DNA of 64,000 nucleotides from Reyranella sp. CPCC 100927 (GCF_007859315.1 NZ_VOHA01000003.1:372001-436000); one strand, 5' to 3'. Positions 9,764-19,000 are shown, numbered from the stretch's first letter. The notes: generated by a model not told the origin, from the sequence alone. Program-made: numbers and translations.

Positions 9764-10347
9764 AGTTCGATCGCGCGCCTCAGATTCTCGCGGGCCCGCT
9801 CTTCGAAGTGCTGACGAAAATAGTCCGTCGCGAAGATCTCCGGCTTCTGAAGCATGCTGCCGTAGAACGATTTGCGTCCTGCCCAGAACGCGTCGTCGGA
9901 CGGATGCAGGTAGCGGAACTCGTAGCGGATATCCTCACCGTGGCGGACGAAGTCGTCCCACGGTGCGGCCAGTCGCCACAGATCGAGGTCGCACATGCGA
10001 GCCGCCAGCGGTGGCGGCGGCTGGGCGTGCGTCGTGGCGCGGACGATGGTGTCGGCGTCGGCGACGACGGCGGGTGAGGGCGCCGGTGCGGCGCCGGCAC
10101 GGTCGAGCGCGAACACGGTGGCGCGCATCAGGAGCGCCGATAGCCCTTCGTTTTCACCCCGCGGCGCGCCCGGCACATAGACTGCGTCATGGAACAGGAT
10201 CGCCAGCCGTTCGGCGGCCGTCAGGTCGGGCGCATGGGTCTGCGCCAGCTCGAGCAGCTCAAGAACATGGCGGGCGTCGTGGTAGGCGCGGTGCGGCTGG
10301 CGGTGGTGCGCCAGTGCGGCTGCCAGCAGCGGGTCGTCGGCCGCCAT
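9760..10347 (-). CDS. HD-superfamily metal-dependent phosphohydrolase
   Basis: A 195-residue protein of the predicted metal-dependent HD phosphohydrolase group (COG4339-like). The metal-binding residues are visible in YHDARHVLELLEL near residue 20 and in AILFHDAVYVPG near residue 60, followed by the group-typical GENEGLSALL and the DLDLWRLA segment. Its substrate is unknown; related proteins are uncharacterised. The start at 10347 lies 2 bases after the stop of the uracil-DNA glycosylase gene, so the two are co-translated. Its TAG stop lies inside the terminal repeat of the element at 9608-9763, so the natural C-terminus may have been changed by the insertion. Confidence 0.85.
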   Translation of the reverse strand: MAADDPLLAAALAHHRQPHRAYHDARHVLELLELAQTHAPDLTAAERLAILFHDAVYVPGAPRGENEGLSALLMRATVFALDRAGAAPAPSPAVVADADTIVRATTHAQPPPPLAARMCDLDLWRLAAPWDDFVRHGEDIRYEFRYLHPSDDAFWAGRKSFYGSMLQKPEIFATDYFRQHFEERARENLRRAIEL

Positions 10348-10349
10348 GA

Positions 10350-11021
10350 TCAGGCCTGGCGCAGCCGGTCGGCCACGGCGCGAAAGACGTCGTGGAACAT
10401 CGCTTCCGTCAGGCGGCCGGTGTTGGTGTTGTAGCGCGAGCAATGATAGCTGTCGGCCAGCACGCGCCCGTCGGGCAGCTCGTGCAGGCGGCCATGGATG
10501 AACGGATAGCGTGCCAACGACTTCACGCCCAGCGTACGCAGCGTCTGGTCGTGGGCCCCTTTGCCCAGCGCCACGAAGACGCGCAGGTTCGTCATCGCCG
10601 CGATCTCGCTGCGCAGGAAGGGCCGGCACGTGGTGAACTCGGCCGGCAGCGGCTTGTTCTCGGGGGGCACGCAGCGCACCGCGTTGGCGATGCGCGCATC
10701 CTTCAGTGTCAGGCTGTCGTTGGGATCGGCACGGTAGACGCCTTCAGCAAGGCCGAATGTCAGCAGGGTCGAGTAGAGCAGGTCGCCGGCATAGTCGCCG
10801 GTGAACGGCCGGCCCGTGCGATTGGCGCCCCGCAGGCCGGGCGCCAGGCCCACGATCAGCAGGCGGGCTTCCAGCGGGCCGAAGGAGGGAACAGGCGCGT
10901 TGTGCCAGTCGGTGAAGGCAGCCCGATGGCGCTGGCGGAACTCGACCAGCCGCGGACAGCCGTCACAGTCGCGTGGAGGCGGTGCGAAGACTTCAGTCGA
11001 AGGTACAGCAGCAGATGACAC
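10350..11021 (-). CDS. family 5 uracil-DNA glycosylase (UdgB-like)
   Basis: A 223-residue DNA-repair glycosylase that removes uracil and some deaminated or ring-opened bases. Four cysteines that would bind a 4Fe-4S cluster are visible: CDGC near residue 20 and the pair in AVRCVPPENKPLPAEFTTC near residues 115-133. The active-site motif is IVGLAPGLRGANRTGRPFTG, without the Asp of families 1 and 4, which is the family 5 pattern. The C-terminal SYHCSRYNTNTGR loop is also typical. It starts with GTG and has only a weak ribosome site. It forms a two-gene unit with the HD phosphohydrolase. Confidence 0.9.
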   Translation of the reverse strand: MSSAAVPSTEVFAPPPRDCDGCPRLVEFRQRHRAAFTDWHNAPVPSFGPLEARLLIVGLAPGLRGANRTGRPFTGDYAGDLLYSTLLTFGLAEGVYRADPNDSLTLKDARIANAVRCVPPENKPLPAEFTTCRPFLRSEIAAMTNLRVFVALGKGAHDQTLRTLGVKSLARYPFIHGRLHELPDGRVLADSYHCSRYNTNTGRLTEAMFHDVFRAVADRLRQA

Positions 11022-11102
11022 CGGGGGTGCGCTCCCAAGAGGACACCCAAGGCTCTAGCACGAACCGGCGCCCGGTGCGCCGGCTGCGTGCGACTGGTCG
11101 GC

Positions 11103-11720
11103 TCAGGCCGAACGCACCATCTGCTCGTCGTCGAGATCGCCTTCGCGGCTGCCGCCGGGCGCTCCCTGCCGATTCGGCCGCTCGCTGGGCGAGCGCGCGA
11201 TCAGGGGGGCCAGCTCAGCGAGTTCGATGAACTCGTCGGCCTGGCGGCGCAGCTCATCGGCCACCATCGGCGGTGCCGACTTGATGGTGCTGACCACGGA
11301 GACGCGCAGTCCCTTGCGCTGGACCGCCTCGACCAGCCGCCGGAAGTCGCCGTCACCGGAGAACAGCACCACGTGATCGAGGTTTTCGGCCATCTCCAGG
11401 ACATCGATGGCCAGCTCGATATCCATGTTACCCTTGATCTTGCGCCGGCCCATGGCGTCGGTGAATTCCTTGGTCGGCTTGGTCACCATGGTGTAGCCGT
11501 TGTAGTCCAGCCAATCGACCAGGGGGCGGATCGGTGAGTACTCCTGGTCCTCGACCAACGCCGTGTAGTAGTAGGCGCGCACCAGCCGGCCGCGGTCGCG
11601 AAACACCTTCAGGAGCTTGCGATAATCGATGTCGAAACCGAGCGCCCGGGCCGCGGAATAGAGATTGGCGCCATCGATGAAGAGGGCGATCCGCTCCTCG
11701 GCATAGAAATGACTTTTCAT
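11103..11720 (-). CDS. NYN-domain protein (LabA/DUF88 family)
   Basis: A 205-residue protein with a PIN-like NYN nuclease fold. Three acidic clusters expected to bind metal are present: LFIDGANLY near residue 15, KGNMDIELAIDVLEMA near residue 105 and VVLFSGDGDFRRLV near residue 125. The last 40 residues are polar and probably disordered. Such proteins are thought to act on RNA, but the substrate here is unknown. The ATG is preceded by AAGGAAAG. It is divergent from folK and is probably transcribed alone. Confidence 0.9.
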   Translation of the reverse strand: MKSHFYAEERIALFIDGANLYSAARALGFDIDYRKLLKVFRDRGRLVRAYYYTALVEDQEYSPIRPLVDWLDYNGYTMVTKPTKEFTDAMGRRKIKGNMDIELAIDVLEMAENLDHVVLFSGDGDFRRLVEAVQRKGLRVSVVSTIKSAPPMVADELRRQADEFIELAELAPLIARSPSERPNRQGAPGGSREGDLDDEQMVRSA

Positions 11721-11919
11721 CGGCGCTTTCCTTAATACGAGGGGGACTTATGAGATCGACCGGCTGCCATTATGACCGGTGCTGCGAATTGGTGCATGTT
11801 ACTGATATCAATGTAACCGACGCCGGCAACCGGCCGCAAGGCCGAAACCTGCTGAAATCACTCGCTTTTTTGCCCTGACGCACATTAAGTGCAGATGGTC
11901 CGGGGCGGAGCGCAGAAGC

Positions 11920-12426
11920 ATGTCTATCTTCATCGGATTGGGCGCCAATCTTGATCATCCGCGTCATGGTAGCCCGCGCCAAACTCTGGCACTGGCCCTG
12001 CAGCGTTTGGCCGCCATCGGCGTTATGCCGGCACGACGCTCGCGTTGGTATCGCACCAGTCCCGTGCCTGAATCCGATCAGCCCTGGTATATCAACGCCG
12101 TAGCTGAAGTTCATACCGGTTTAGGTCCGGAAGCGACGCTGGCCGCTCTGCACCGGGTCGAGGATGCCTTCGGGCGCGTCCGCAGTGAACGCGACGCGCC
12201 GCGATGGATTGATCTTGATTTGTTGGATTATAATAATGTGATTATATCAAATAATAACAATAGATTAATTAATCTTCCTCATGTGAGATTGCATCAGCGG
12301 GCGTTTGTGCTGCTTCCCCTGGCGGAACTGGTGCCGACGTGGCGGCACCCGGTTCTGCACGAACCGATCACGGCGCTGATCGCTGCCCTGCCGCCGGCGC
12401 AACAAATCGCTCCGCTGGATGGTTAA
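11920..12426 (+). CDS. folK: 2-amino-4-hydroxy-6-hydroxymethyldihydropteridine diphosphokinase
   Basis: A 168-residue HPPK that transfers pyrophosphate from ATP to the pterin in folate synthesis. The signature elements are GLGANLDHP at the start, the [17 protein letters not shown] segment, the ATP/metal-binding [14 protein letters not shown], and [24 protein letters not shown] lies upstream of the ATG. About 85 bases inside the gene (12208-12293) are very AT-rich, unlike all surrounding sequence, and encode an Asn/Ile-rich loop; the flanking protein still aligns with the family, so the gene looks intact. The next gene is rpoZ, an arrangement common in alphaproteobacteria. Confidence 0.94.
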   Translation: MSIFIGLGANLDHPRHGSPRQTLALALQRLAAIGVMPARRSRWYRTSPVPESDQPWYINAVAEVHTGLGPEATLAALHRVEDAFGRVRSERDAPRWIDLDLLDYNNVIISNNNNRLINLPHVRLHQRAFVLLPLAELVPTWRHPVLHEPITALIAALPPAQQIAPLDG

Positions 12427-12447
12427 GTGCCTGGCTGGCTGCTCTCC

Positions 12448-12476
12448 TTGCAATTTTGTGGCAGCACCTGTATCCC
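12448..12476 (+). promoter_or_regulatory. possible rpoZ promoter
   Basis: TTGCAA (12448-12453) is followed after exactly 17 bases by TATCCC (12471-12476), ending 27 bases before the rpoZ start. This is a plausible vegetative promoter, but the -10 box is weak and the call rests on spacing alone. Confidence 0.35.
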
Positions 12477-12503
12477 CTCCTTCCCCCGTTTCCGGAGTGC
12501 TCC

Positions 12504-12869
12504 ATGGCCCGCGTAACCGTCGAGGACTGCATTGTGCAGGTCCCCAACCGTTTCGATCTGGTGATGCTGGCGGCCCAGCGCGCCCGCAACATCTCGTCCG
12601 GCGAACCGCTGCTGATCGACCGTGACCGGGACAAGAATCCCGTCGTGGCCCTGCGTGAGATTGCCGACCAGAAGCTCGACCTCGAGGTCCTGCACGAGAA
12701 GATCGTGAAGGGCCTGCAGAAGGAGGGCGAGGTCGACAAGCCCGAGGAGGGCAACGAGATGCTGGAGCTCGAGGAGCATCTGGCTGCGACCCTGGCCCAG
12801 CAGGGCGCCGAGGCGTCGCAGCCGCGTCCGCTGCCGGCCGAAGACTACGACGACACCGATCAGCCGTAA
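12504..12869 (+). CDS. rpoZ: RNA polymerase omega subunit
   Basis: A 121-residue omega subunit, which helps assemble the beta-prime subunit and carries part of one ppGpp site in many proteobacteria. The start [20 protein letters not shown] and the [11 protein letters not shown] segment are near-invariant in the family. The C-terminal third is acidic and variable, as in other alphaproteobacteria. The start at 12504 was chosen by homology and by GGAG before it. It is followed by a terminator and then the spoT/rsh gene, the usual order. Confidence 0.97.
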   Translation: MARVTVEDCIVQVPNRFDLVMLAAQRARNISSGEPLLIDRDRDKNPVVALREIADQKLDLEVLHEKIVKGLQKEGEVDKPEEGNEMLELEEHLAATLAQQGAEASQPRPLPAEDYDDTDQP

Positions 12870-12893
12870 GCGCTGGCCGTCTTCCGTCTTTGC

Positions 12894-12926
12894 AAGCGCC
12901 GGTCGGCTCTGTCGACCGGCGCTTTT
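12894..12926 (+). terminator. rho-independent terminator after rpoZ
   Basis: A perfect 12-bp stem (AAGCGCCGGTCG at 12894-12905 and CGACCGGCGCTT at 12913-12924) with a 7-base loop and a short T-run. It separates rpoZ from the stringent-response gene, which must therefore have its own promoter in 12927-13027 or depend on read-through. Confidence 0.9.
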
Positions 12927-13027
12927 CTTGTCGCCGCCGCGCGCATCACTGGAGTGCATCGTCGCCGGCGCCATGGCGGCGACATGCTCCGATGGTTATA
13001 TTTATCACTGGAGGTCGAGCGCGGCGC

Positions 13028-15196
13028 ATGATTCGGCAGTTCGAACTGGTCGAACGGGTGAAATCCTATGATCCCAAGGCGGACGAGGATCTGCTGAATC
13101 GCGCCTATGTCTACGGGCTGCGCAAGCACGGCGCGCAGACGCGCGCATCGGGCGACCCGTATTTCTCGCACCCCGTCGAGGTCGCCGGCCTTCTGGCGGA
13201 CATGCGGCTGGACTCGGCGTCGATCGTCACCGGCCTGCTGCACGACACCGTCGAGGATACCGACGCGACACTGGAAGAGATCGAGCAGCTGTTCGGCCCT
13301 CAGATCGCCAAGCTGGTCGACGGCGTCACCAAACTGTCGCGCCTGCAGTTGCAGTCGGATGACACCAAGCATGCGGAGAATTTCCGCAAGCTGGTAGTGG
13401 CGATGTCCGACGATATTCGCGTACTGCTGATCAAGCTCGCCGACCGGCTGCACAACATGCAGACCCTGCGGTTCATCAAGGATCCCGACAAGCGGCGGCG
13501 CATCGCGCGCGAGACCATGGACATCTACGCGCCGTTGGCCTCGCGCATCGGCATGGAGCACGTCAAGGAGCAGCTTGAGGACATGGCCTTCGCGGAACTC
13601 AATCCGGAAGGCCGCGAATCGGTGGTCAACCGCCTGCAGTTCCTGCGCGAGCATGGCCGCACCCTGGTGCCCGACATCTGCGAGGAGCTGCGCTCGGCCT
13701 TGAAGGAGGCCGGCATCGAGGCCGAAGTGACCGGCCGCGAAAAGACACCGTATTCGATCTGGCGCAAGATGCGCAGCAAGAACGTGTCCTTCGAGCAATT
13801 GTCGGACATCATGGCATTCCGCGTCGTGGTCGACAGCGTGCAGAGCTGCTACGCCGCGCTGGGCGCCCTGCATGGCCGCTATCGCACGGTGCCCAACCGG
13901 TTCAAGGACTACATCTCGGTCCCCAAGCCCAACGGTTACAGTTCGCTGCATTCCGGCCTGCACGGCCCGCGCGGCAACCGCATCGAAGTCCAGATCCGCA
14001 CCGAGGAGATGCATGACATCTCCGAGCACGGCGCGGCGGCGCACTGGGCCTACAAGGAAGGCGCAGCGACCACCGAGGGCCGGCAATACCGTTGGATGCG
14101 CGACCTGCTCGACATCCTGGACAAGGCGTCGGGGCCGGAGGAATTCCTCGAGCACACCAAGCTCGAGATGTTCCAGGACCAGGTGTTCTGCTTCACCCCC
14201 AAGGGCGATCTGCACACCTTGCCGCGCGGCGCCACGCCGGTCGACTTCGCCTATGCCGTGCACAGCCAGGTCGGCGATACCTGCGTCGGCGCCAAGGTCA
14301 ACGGCCGCATGGTGCCGCTGCGCACGCCGCTGCAGAACGGCGATCAGGTCGAGATCGTCACGTCCAAGGCGCAGACGCCGTCGCCGACCTGGGAGCGCTT
14401 CGTCGTCACCGGCAAGGCCAAGGCGGCGATCCGCCGCTACGTGCGGCTGAAGCAGCGCGAACAATATCTCAGCCTGGGCAAGTCACTGCTGCACAAGGCC
14501 TTCAACGAGGCCGGCGAGGCGATGACGGAGAAGGGCCTGCACGACGTACTGGCCAACTTCAAGCAGCAGTCGATCGACGATCTCTACGCCGCCGTCGGCG
14601 CCGCCCTGGTACCGGCGCGCGAGGTCGTGCATGCGGTCTATCCCGGCCTGAAATCGCGGGCGCACAAAGCCAGCGCCGATGTCGTGCCGATCGCGCGGGC
14701 GCGTGCCCGCCTGCGCGAGGGCGGCGAGGCGTCGCCCGAGGATCCTTCGATTGCCGTGCGCGGCCTGATCCCGGGCATGGCGGTGCACTTCGCACGCTGC
14801 TGCCACCCGCTGCCGGGCGATCGCATCGTGGGCATCATCACCACCGGCAAGGGGGTGACGATCCACACCATTGACTGCGAGACGCTGGAAAGCTTTGCGC
14901 ACCAGCCGGAGCGCTGGATCGATGTCGGCTGGCAGGGCAGCACGGACAACGGCAGCAAGTATGTCGGCCGCCTGCGCGTGACCGTGGAAAATCGCACCGG
15001 CACGCTGTCGAGCCTGTCGACGGTGATTGCCCGCAATGACGGCAACATCATCAACCTCAAGATCACCAACCGTTCATCCGACTTCTTCGACATGTTGTTG
15101 GATATCGAGGTGTCGGACGCCCGCCACCTGGCCGACATCACCGCCGCGTTGCGCGCGACACCCGCCATCAACGCCGTCGAGCGCGCGCGCGCCTGA
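13028..15196 (+). CDS. spoT: bifunctional (p)ppGpp synthetase/hydrolase
   Basis: A 722-residue long RSH enzyme (Rsh/SpoT) that makes and degrades (p)ppGpp. Domains in order: HD hydrolase with His48 and the His72-Asp73 pair in LLHDTVEDTD; synthetase with YSIWRKMRSKN and QLSDIMAFRVVVDS near residues 240-270; TGS domain about 381-448 (FTPKGDLHTLPRGATPVDFA); and a C-terminal ACT domain about 648-721. Both catalytic centres look intact, so the protein should be bifunctional, as in alphaproteobacteria with a single Rsh. The start at 13028 follows GGAGGTCGAG; an upstream in-frame extension runs into the rpoZ terminator. Confidence 0.96.
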   Translation: MIRQFELVERVKSYDPKADEDLLNRAYVYGLRKHGAQTRASGDPYFSHPVEVAGLLADMRLDSASIVTGLLHDTVEDTDATLEEIEQLFGPQIAKLVDGVTKLSRLQLQSDDTKHAENFRKLVVAMSDDIRVLLIKLADRLHNMQTLRFIKDPDKRRRIARETMDIYAPLASRIGMEHVKEQLEDMAFAELNPEGRESVVNRLQFLREHGRTLVPDICEELRSALKEAGIEAEVTGREKTPYSIWRKMRSKNVSFEQLSDIMAFRVVVDSVQSCYAALGALHGRYRTVPNRFKDYISVPKPNGYSSLHSGLHGPRGNRIEVQIRTEEMHDISEHGAAAHWAYKEGAATTEGRQYRWMRDLLDILDKASGPEEFLEHTKLEMFQDQVFCFTPKGDLHTLPRGATPVDFAYAVHSQVGDTCVGAKVNGRMVPLRTPLQNGDQVEIVTSKAQTPSPTWERFVVTGKAKAAIRRYVRLKQREQYLSLGKSLLHKAFNEAGEAMTEKGLHDVLANFKQQSIDDLYAAVGAALVPAREVVHAVYPGLKSRAHKASADVVPIARARARLREGGEASPEDPSIAVRGLIPGMAVHFARCCHPLPGDRIVGIITTGKGVTIHTIDCETLESFAHQPERWIDVGWQGSTDNGSKYVGRLRVTVENRTGTLSSLSTVIARNDGNIINLKITNRSSDFFDMLLDIEVSDARHLADITAALRATPAINAVERARA

Positions 15197-15308
15197 ACCC
15201 GCCATCAGGTGAATGCCGCTCACGTAGCGGCCCGTCCGTTTCTTTTGTCAGACGCCATCGCGATGCGCAGTGTCCGGGGGCTTTACCAAGCTTTCCGGAG
15301 GACACGTC

Positions 15309-16082
15309 ATGAGCGTGCGCTATGAGGTCGATGGGCCGATTGTCATCGTCACCCTTGATCGCCCCGAAGTATCCAACGCCATCGACGGCCCTACGGCGGC
15401 GGCGCTGGCCGACGCGTTCCGGCGTTTCGACGCCGACGTCGATCTTGCCGTCGCCGTCCTGACAGGGGCCAATGGCCGGTTCTGTGCCGGCAACGACCTG
15501 AAATCGATGATCGAGCGTGACCCGGCCAAGCGCATCCGCGTCGAGCCCGACGGCGATGGGCCCTGCGGCGTCACGCGCATGCTGCTGGGCAAACCCGTGA
15601 TCGCCGCGATCGAAGGCCACGCGGTGGCGGGCGGGCTGGAACTCGCGGCGTGGTGCGATCTGCGGGTGGCAGCGGACAACGCGGTGTTCGGCGTGTTCTG
15701 CCGGCGCTGGGGGATCCCGTTGATGGACGGCGGCACCATCCGTCTGGCCCGGCTGCTGGGGCACAGCCATGCGCTCGATCTGATCCTCACCGGCCGCGGT
15801 GTGTCGGGAGAGGAGGCGCGGCGTATGGGCCTTGCCAATCGCCTGGTGCCGCCCGGACAGGCGCTACCGGAGGCGATCGCGCTGGCGCGCAGCCTGTCGG
15901 CACTGCCGCAGGCGGCGATGCGCAGCGACCGTCTGTCATCCTACCAGCAATGGCCGATGCCGATGACGGATGCGATCGCCAACGAGTTTGACCACGGGAT
16001 CGCGACGATCCGCACGGGCGAAATGATCGGCGGCCTGCAGCGCTACGCGGCGGGAGCGTGGCGGGACGCTCCGCGCTCATAG
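15309..16082 (+). CDS. enoyl-CoA hydratase/isomerase family protein (crotonase fold)
   Basis: A 257-residue crotonase-family protein. The oxyanion-hole segment RFCAGNDLKSM and the HAVAGGLELAAWCDLRVA helix are clear. At the position of the second catalytic glutamate the sequence is FCRRWGIPLMDGGT, so the glutamate of true hydratases appears to be replaced; isomerase, dehalogenase or decarboxylase activity is possible. GGAGG stands 9 bases before the ATG. It follows spoT by 112 bases on the same strand with no clear link to it. Confidence 0.85.
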   Translation: MSVRYEVDGPIVIVTLDRPEVSNAIDGPTAAALADAFRRFDADVDLAVAVLTGANGRFCAGNDLKSMIERDPAKRIRVEPDGDGPCGVTRMLLGKPVIAAIEGHAVAGGLELAAWCDLRVAADNAVFGVFCRRWGIPLMDGGTIRLARLLGHSHALDLILTGRGVSGEEARRMGLANRLVPPGQALPEAIALARSLSALPQAAMRSDRLSSYQQWPMPMTDAIANEFDHGIATIRTGEMIGGLQRYAAGAWRDAPRS

Positions 16083-16110
16083 GCGCTAACTTTGGCGATA
16101 ATCCAGCCAC

Positions 16111-16255
16111 CAACCTCATCCTGAGGAGGCCGCGCAGAGCGGCCGTCTCGAAGGATGGGCTACAGACGGAGTCGTAGAAAGGCGTGTTCGCAGCGACTGT
16201 GCTGTTGCCCACCCTTCGAGACGCGGCCTGTCGGGCCGCTCCTCAGGGTGAGGTT
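16111..16255. repeat. palindromic repeat between the crotonase gene and hisZ
   Basis: Arms CCTCATCCTGAGGAGGC (left) and GCTCCTCAGGGTGAGG (right) with inner complements CTCGAAGGATGGG and CCCACCCTTCGAG form a long imperfect hairpin. It fills the space between two convergent genes and could act as a terminator for both. No coding content. Confidence 0.75.
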
Positions 16256-16271
16256 CATGCGCTCCCAGGGG

Positions 16272-17492
16272 TCAGAGGGCGATCGGCTGGCCGCCGATCA
16301 CGGCGTGGCTGCAGCCCAGCCGCCGGGCCTCTTCCTTGATGTCGCTGACCGGATCGAAGCCGCGCACAGTCAGGTAGCCATCGCGCTGCCAGGCTGCGAG
16401 GTCGCCCCAGGCGACGCCGGCCGGCACGTAGAGACGCTTTCCCGGTACCTCGACGTTCGCCGCGCTCGACACCGTGTCCATGAACAGGGTGAAGCCGGTG
16501 GCCGCTTCCGTCTGCCCTGTGTCGCTGGGGGGCGGCGTGAACGGCACCACGGACGGATCGGCGATATCCTCGGGATAGCCGGCGCGGTAGCGGCCGCCGC
16601 GGCCCAGTTCGCCGCGTGTCTCCAGGGCGTAGAACGTGAAGCTCACGCCGGTCTGGTACTCCAGGCCGCGATACTCGACCGGGTCGATCGTCAGGCGCAG
16701 GTCGGGGGCCGCCGCGCGCACCAGGTTCACGGCGGCAGCCAGGCGTTCAGCCTCGATACGCGCCTCAGACGGCAGGCCCAACGCCTGCAGGGCGGCGATG
16801 CCACTGTCCGCCGGCCCGACGCTGCGCAGCAGGCCGACGAACAGCGCCGTCGAATCGCCTGGTCCCTGCGTCTCCAGCGCGCGGCGCACGCCGTCTTCGT
16901 CCTTGCCTTCCAGTGCTCGACGCAGGCGAGCCACGACGGGGCCGGGCAGCGCCAGGGCGCGGCACACCGCCGTCACCAGGGTCGGCAGATTGAGGTCGAC
17001 CGACAGGTTCGCAACCCCCACGGCGCGTAGCGCCTCGACCGCCAGCAGCACGGCCTCGGCATCGGCCTCGGCCGAATCGGGCCCGAACAACTCGGCGCCG
17101 ACCTGGGCGAATTGCCGTTCGGGCCGCAGCTGCGTGCCGCGCACCCGGATGACGTTGCCGGCGTAGCTGAGGCGCAGGGGGCGCGCTGCGTCCTTCAGCC
17201 GCGTCACGGCGATGCGCGCCACCTGGACCGTCATGTCAGGGCGTACGCCCATCATGCGCTGCGATACCGGGTCCATCAGACGGAACGTGTCCTTGGCCAG
17301 CGCCGCACCGGGGCCGCCCAGCAGGGACTCCTCGAATTCGACCAGGGGCGGCTTGACGCGCTGATACCCGTGCGCGGCCAGGCGGCCGATCACCAGTTCC
17401 ATGGCGCGCGATTCGCGTGCCGCTTCCGGCGGCAGCATGTCGCTCAAGCCGGCCGGCAGCAGGCCGCGATGTGGTGTGTCGGAAACGCTCAC
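16272..17492 (-). CDS. hisZ: ATP phosphoribosyltransferase regulatory subunit
   Basis: A 406-residue HisS-like protein without tRNA-synthetase function. It forms the regulatory part of the short-form HisG enzyme, the first step of histidine synthesis. Family marks include GLLPAGLSDMLPPEA near the start, RPDMTVQVARIA, the RQFAQVGAELFG segment, and GLEYQTGVSFTFYA. The start is the GTG at 17492, preceded by GGAGAAG; a frame that stays open 195 bases upstream encodes low-complexity sequence and overlaps the purA leader. No hisG lies in the window. In many alphaproteobacteria hisZ lies beside purA; here the two are divergent. Confidence 0.92.
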   Translation of the reverse strand: MSVSDTPHRGLLPAGLSDMLPPEAARESRAMELVIGRLAAHGYQRVKPPLVEFEESLLGGPGAALAKDTFRLMDPVSQRMMGVRPDMTVQVARIAVTRLKDAARPLRLSYAGNVIRVRGTQLRPERQFAQVGAELFGPDSAEADAEAVLLAVEALRAVGVANLSVDLNLPTLVTAVCRALALPGPVVARLRRALEGKDEDGVRRALETQGPGDSTALFVGLLRSVGPADSGIAALQALGLPSEARIEAERLAAAVNLVRAAAPDLRLTIDPVEYRGLEYQTGVSFTFYALETRGELGRGGRYRAGYPEDIADPSVVPFTPPPSDTGQTEAATGFTLFMDTVSSAANVEVPGKRLYVPAGVAWGDLAAWQRDGYLTVRGFDPVSDIKEEARRLGCSHAVIGGQPIAL

Positions 17493-17629
17493 CCGATCTT
17501 CTCCATGCGGCGGGTGTAGCGGATGCGGGGGCGGGACGGAAGGCGCGAAGTACCCGCGTGGCGCCGGCGCCGGCAGAGGGGGATAAAATCGGGTTTCCGC
17601 GGCGCGGCCGGCCGTGCTAGACGGCTTCA

Positions 17630-17665
17630 CGCCCCTCACGGCCCTTTGCCGGGAGGGGCGTTTTT
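17630..17665 (+). terminator. terminator-like hairpin in the purA leader
   Basis: CGCCCCTC (17630-17637) pairs with GAGGGGCG (17653-17660) and is followed directly by five T residues. It reads on the plus strand, inside the 215-base hisZ-purA gap and 42 bases upstream of the purA start. It could end an upstream short transcript or work as an attenuator for purA. Nothing else on the plus strand needs terminating here. Confidence 0.6.
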
Positions 17666-17707
17666 CGTGCGTGCGGTGTGCGCGCATGACTATGCAGGAA
17701 CCATGCG

Positions 17708-19000
17708 ATGGCTAACGTGGCAGTGGTCGGCGCCCAGTGGGGCGACGAGGGCAAAGGCAAGATCGTGGACTGGCTGTCGGAACGCGCCGAGGTCGTGGTG
17801 CGCTTCCAGGGCGGTCACAATGCCGGCCATACGCTCGTCATCGGCAACCAGACCTACAAGCTCTCGCTGTTGCCCTCCGGCGTCGTGCGGCCGGGCAAGT
17901 TGTCAGTGATCGGCAACGGTGTCGTGGTCGATCCCTGGCATTTCGTGGCCGAGATCGACAAGCTGGCGCAGCAGGGTGTCAAGGTCACGCCCGATACTTT
18001 GCGCGTGGCCAACCACGCCGTGCTGATCCTGCCGCTGCACCGCGACCTCGACGGCTGGCGCGAGGACGTGCCGGGTGTGATCCGCATCGGCACCACGCGG
18101 CGCGGCATCGGGCCGGCCTACGAGGACAAGGTCGGCCGGCGTGCCATTCGAGTCGGCGACCTCTCGGAACCGGAGGTCCTGGCGCGCAAGGTCGATACGC
18201 TGCTCGCGCACCACAACGCCCTGCGACAGGGGCTCGGACGCGATCTCGTGTCTCGCGACGCGCTCCTGAAGGAGCTGCTCGATATCGCCCCGAAGATCCT
18301 GCCGTTTGCGGAGGATGTCTGGGAGCGCCTCGACGGGCTGCGGCGCGGCGGCAAGCGCATTCTGTTCGAGGGTGCGCAGGCGACGATGCTGGATATCGAT
18401 CACGGCACGTACCCCTACGTGACGTCATCGAACACGGTGGCGGCGCAGGCGATGATCGGCAGCGGCCTGGGTAACGGCAGCGTCGGCTATGTGCTGGGGA
18501 TCGCCAAGGCCTACACGACGCGGGTCGGCGACGGCCCGTTCCCGACCGAGCTGTTCGACGCCATCGGCGATGGCCTGCAGCAGCGCGGCCACGAGTACGG
18601 CGTCAACACCGGCCGCAAGCGGCGCTGCGGCTGGTTCGATGCGGTCATGGTGCGCCAGGCGGTGAAGCTCAACGGCATGGACGGCGTGGCGCTGACCAAG
18701 CTCGACGTGCTGGATGGCATGTCCGAGGTGAAGGTCTGCACGGCCTACAAGCTCGGCGGCAAGACCATCGAGCGCTTTCCCTTCACCATGGACGCGCAGG
18801 CCAAGATCGAGCCGGTCTACGAGACCTTCGAAGGTTGGCAGCAGAGCACCCGCGGCGCGCGCTCGTGGGTTCAGCTTCCGGCGGCGGCGATCAAGTACGT
18901 GCGCCGGCTGGAGGAACTGATCGGCTGTCCGGTGGCGCTGCTGTCGACCTCGCCGGAGCGCGACGACACGATCCTGATGCAGGATCCGTTCGCCGACTAG
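17708..19000 (+). CDS. purA: adenylosuccinate synthetase
   Basis: A 430-residue GTP-dependent enzyme that joins IMP and aspartate in AMP synthesis. The P-loop-like [13 protein letters not shown] with its catalytic Asp is at residues 10-22, GGHNAGHTL follows near residue 38, and the IMP-binding [13 protein letters not shown] and [11 protein letters not shown] segments and the GTP-binding C-terminal [11 protein letters not shown] are present. Length is normal. The ATG at 17708 has only a modest ribosome site. A terminator-like hairpin lies just upstream. Confidence 0.97.
   Translation: MANVAVVGAQWGDEGKGKIVDWLSERAEVVVRFQGGHNAGHTLVIGNQTYKLSLLPSGVVRPGKLSVIGNGVVVDPWHFVAEIDKLAQQGVKVTPDTLRVANHAVLILPLHRDLDGWREDVPGVIRIGTTRRGIGPAYEDKVGRRAIRVGDLSEPEVLARKVDTLLAHHNALRQGLGRDLVSRDALLKELLDIAPKILPFAEDVWERLDGLRRGGKRILFEGAQATMLDIDHGTYPYVTSSNTVAAQAMIGSGLGNGSVGYVLGIAKAYTTRVGDGPFPTELFDAIGDGLQQRGHEYGVNTGRKRRCGWFDAVMVRQAVKLNGMDGVALTKLDVLDGMSEVKVCTAYKLGGKTIERFPFTMDAQAKIEPVYETFEGWQQSTRGARSWVQLPAAAIKYVRRLEELIGCPVALLSTSPERDDTILMQDPFAD

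Noticed and set aside
12208-12293. Foreign insertion or frameshift in folK
   Set aside because: The reading frame is continuous and the motifs on both sides are spaced as in the family, so base composition alone is odd.
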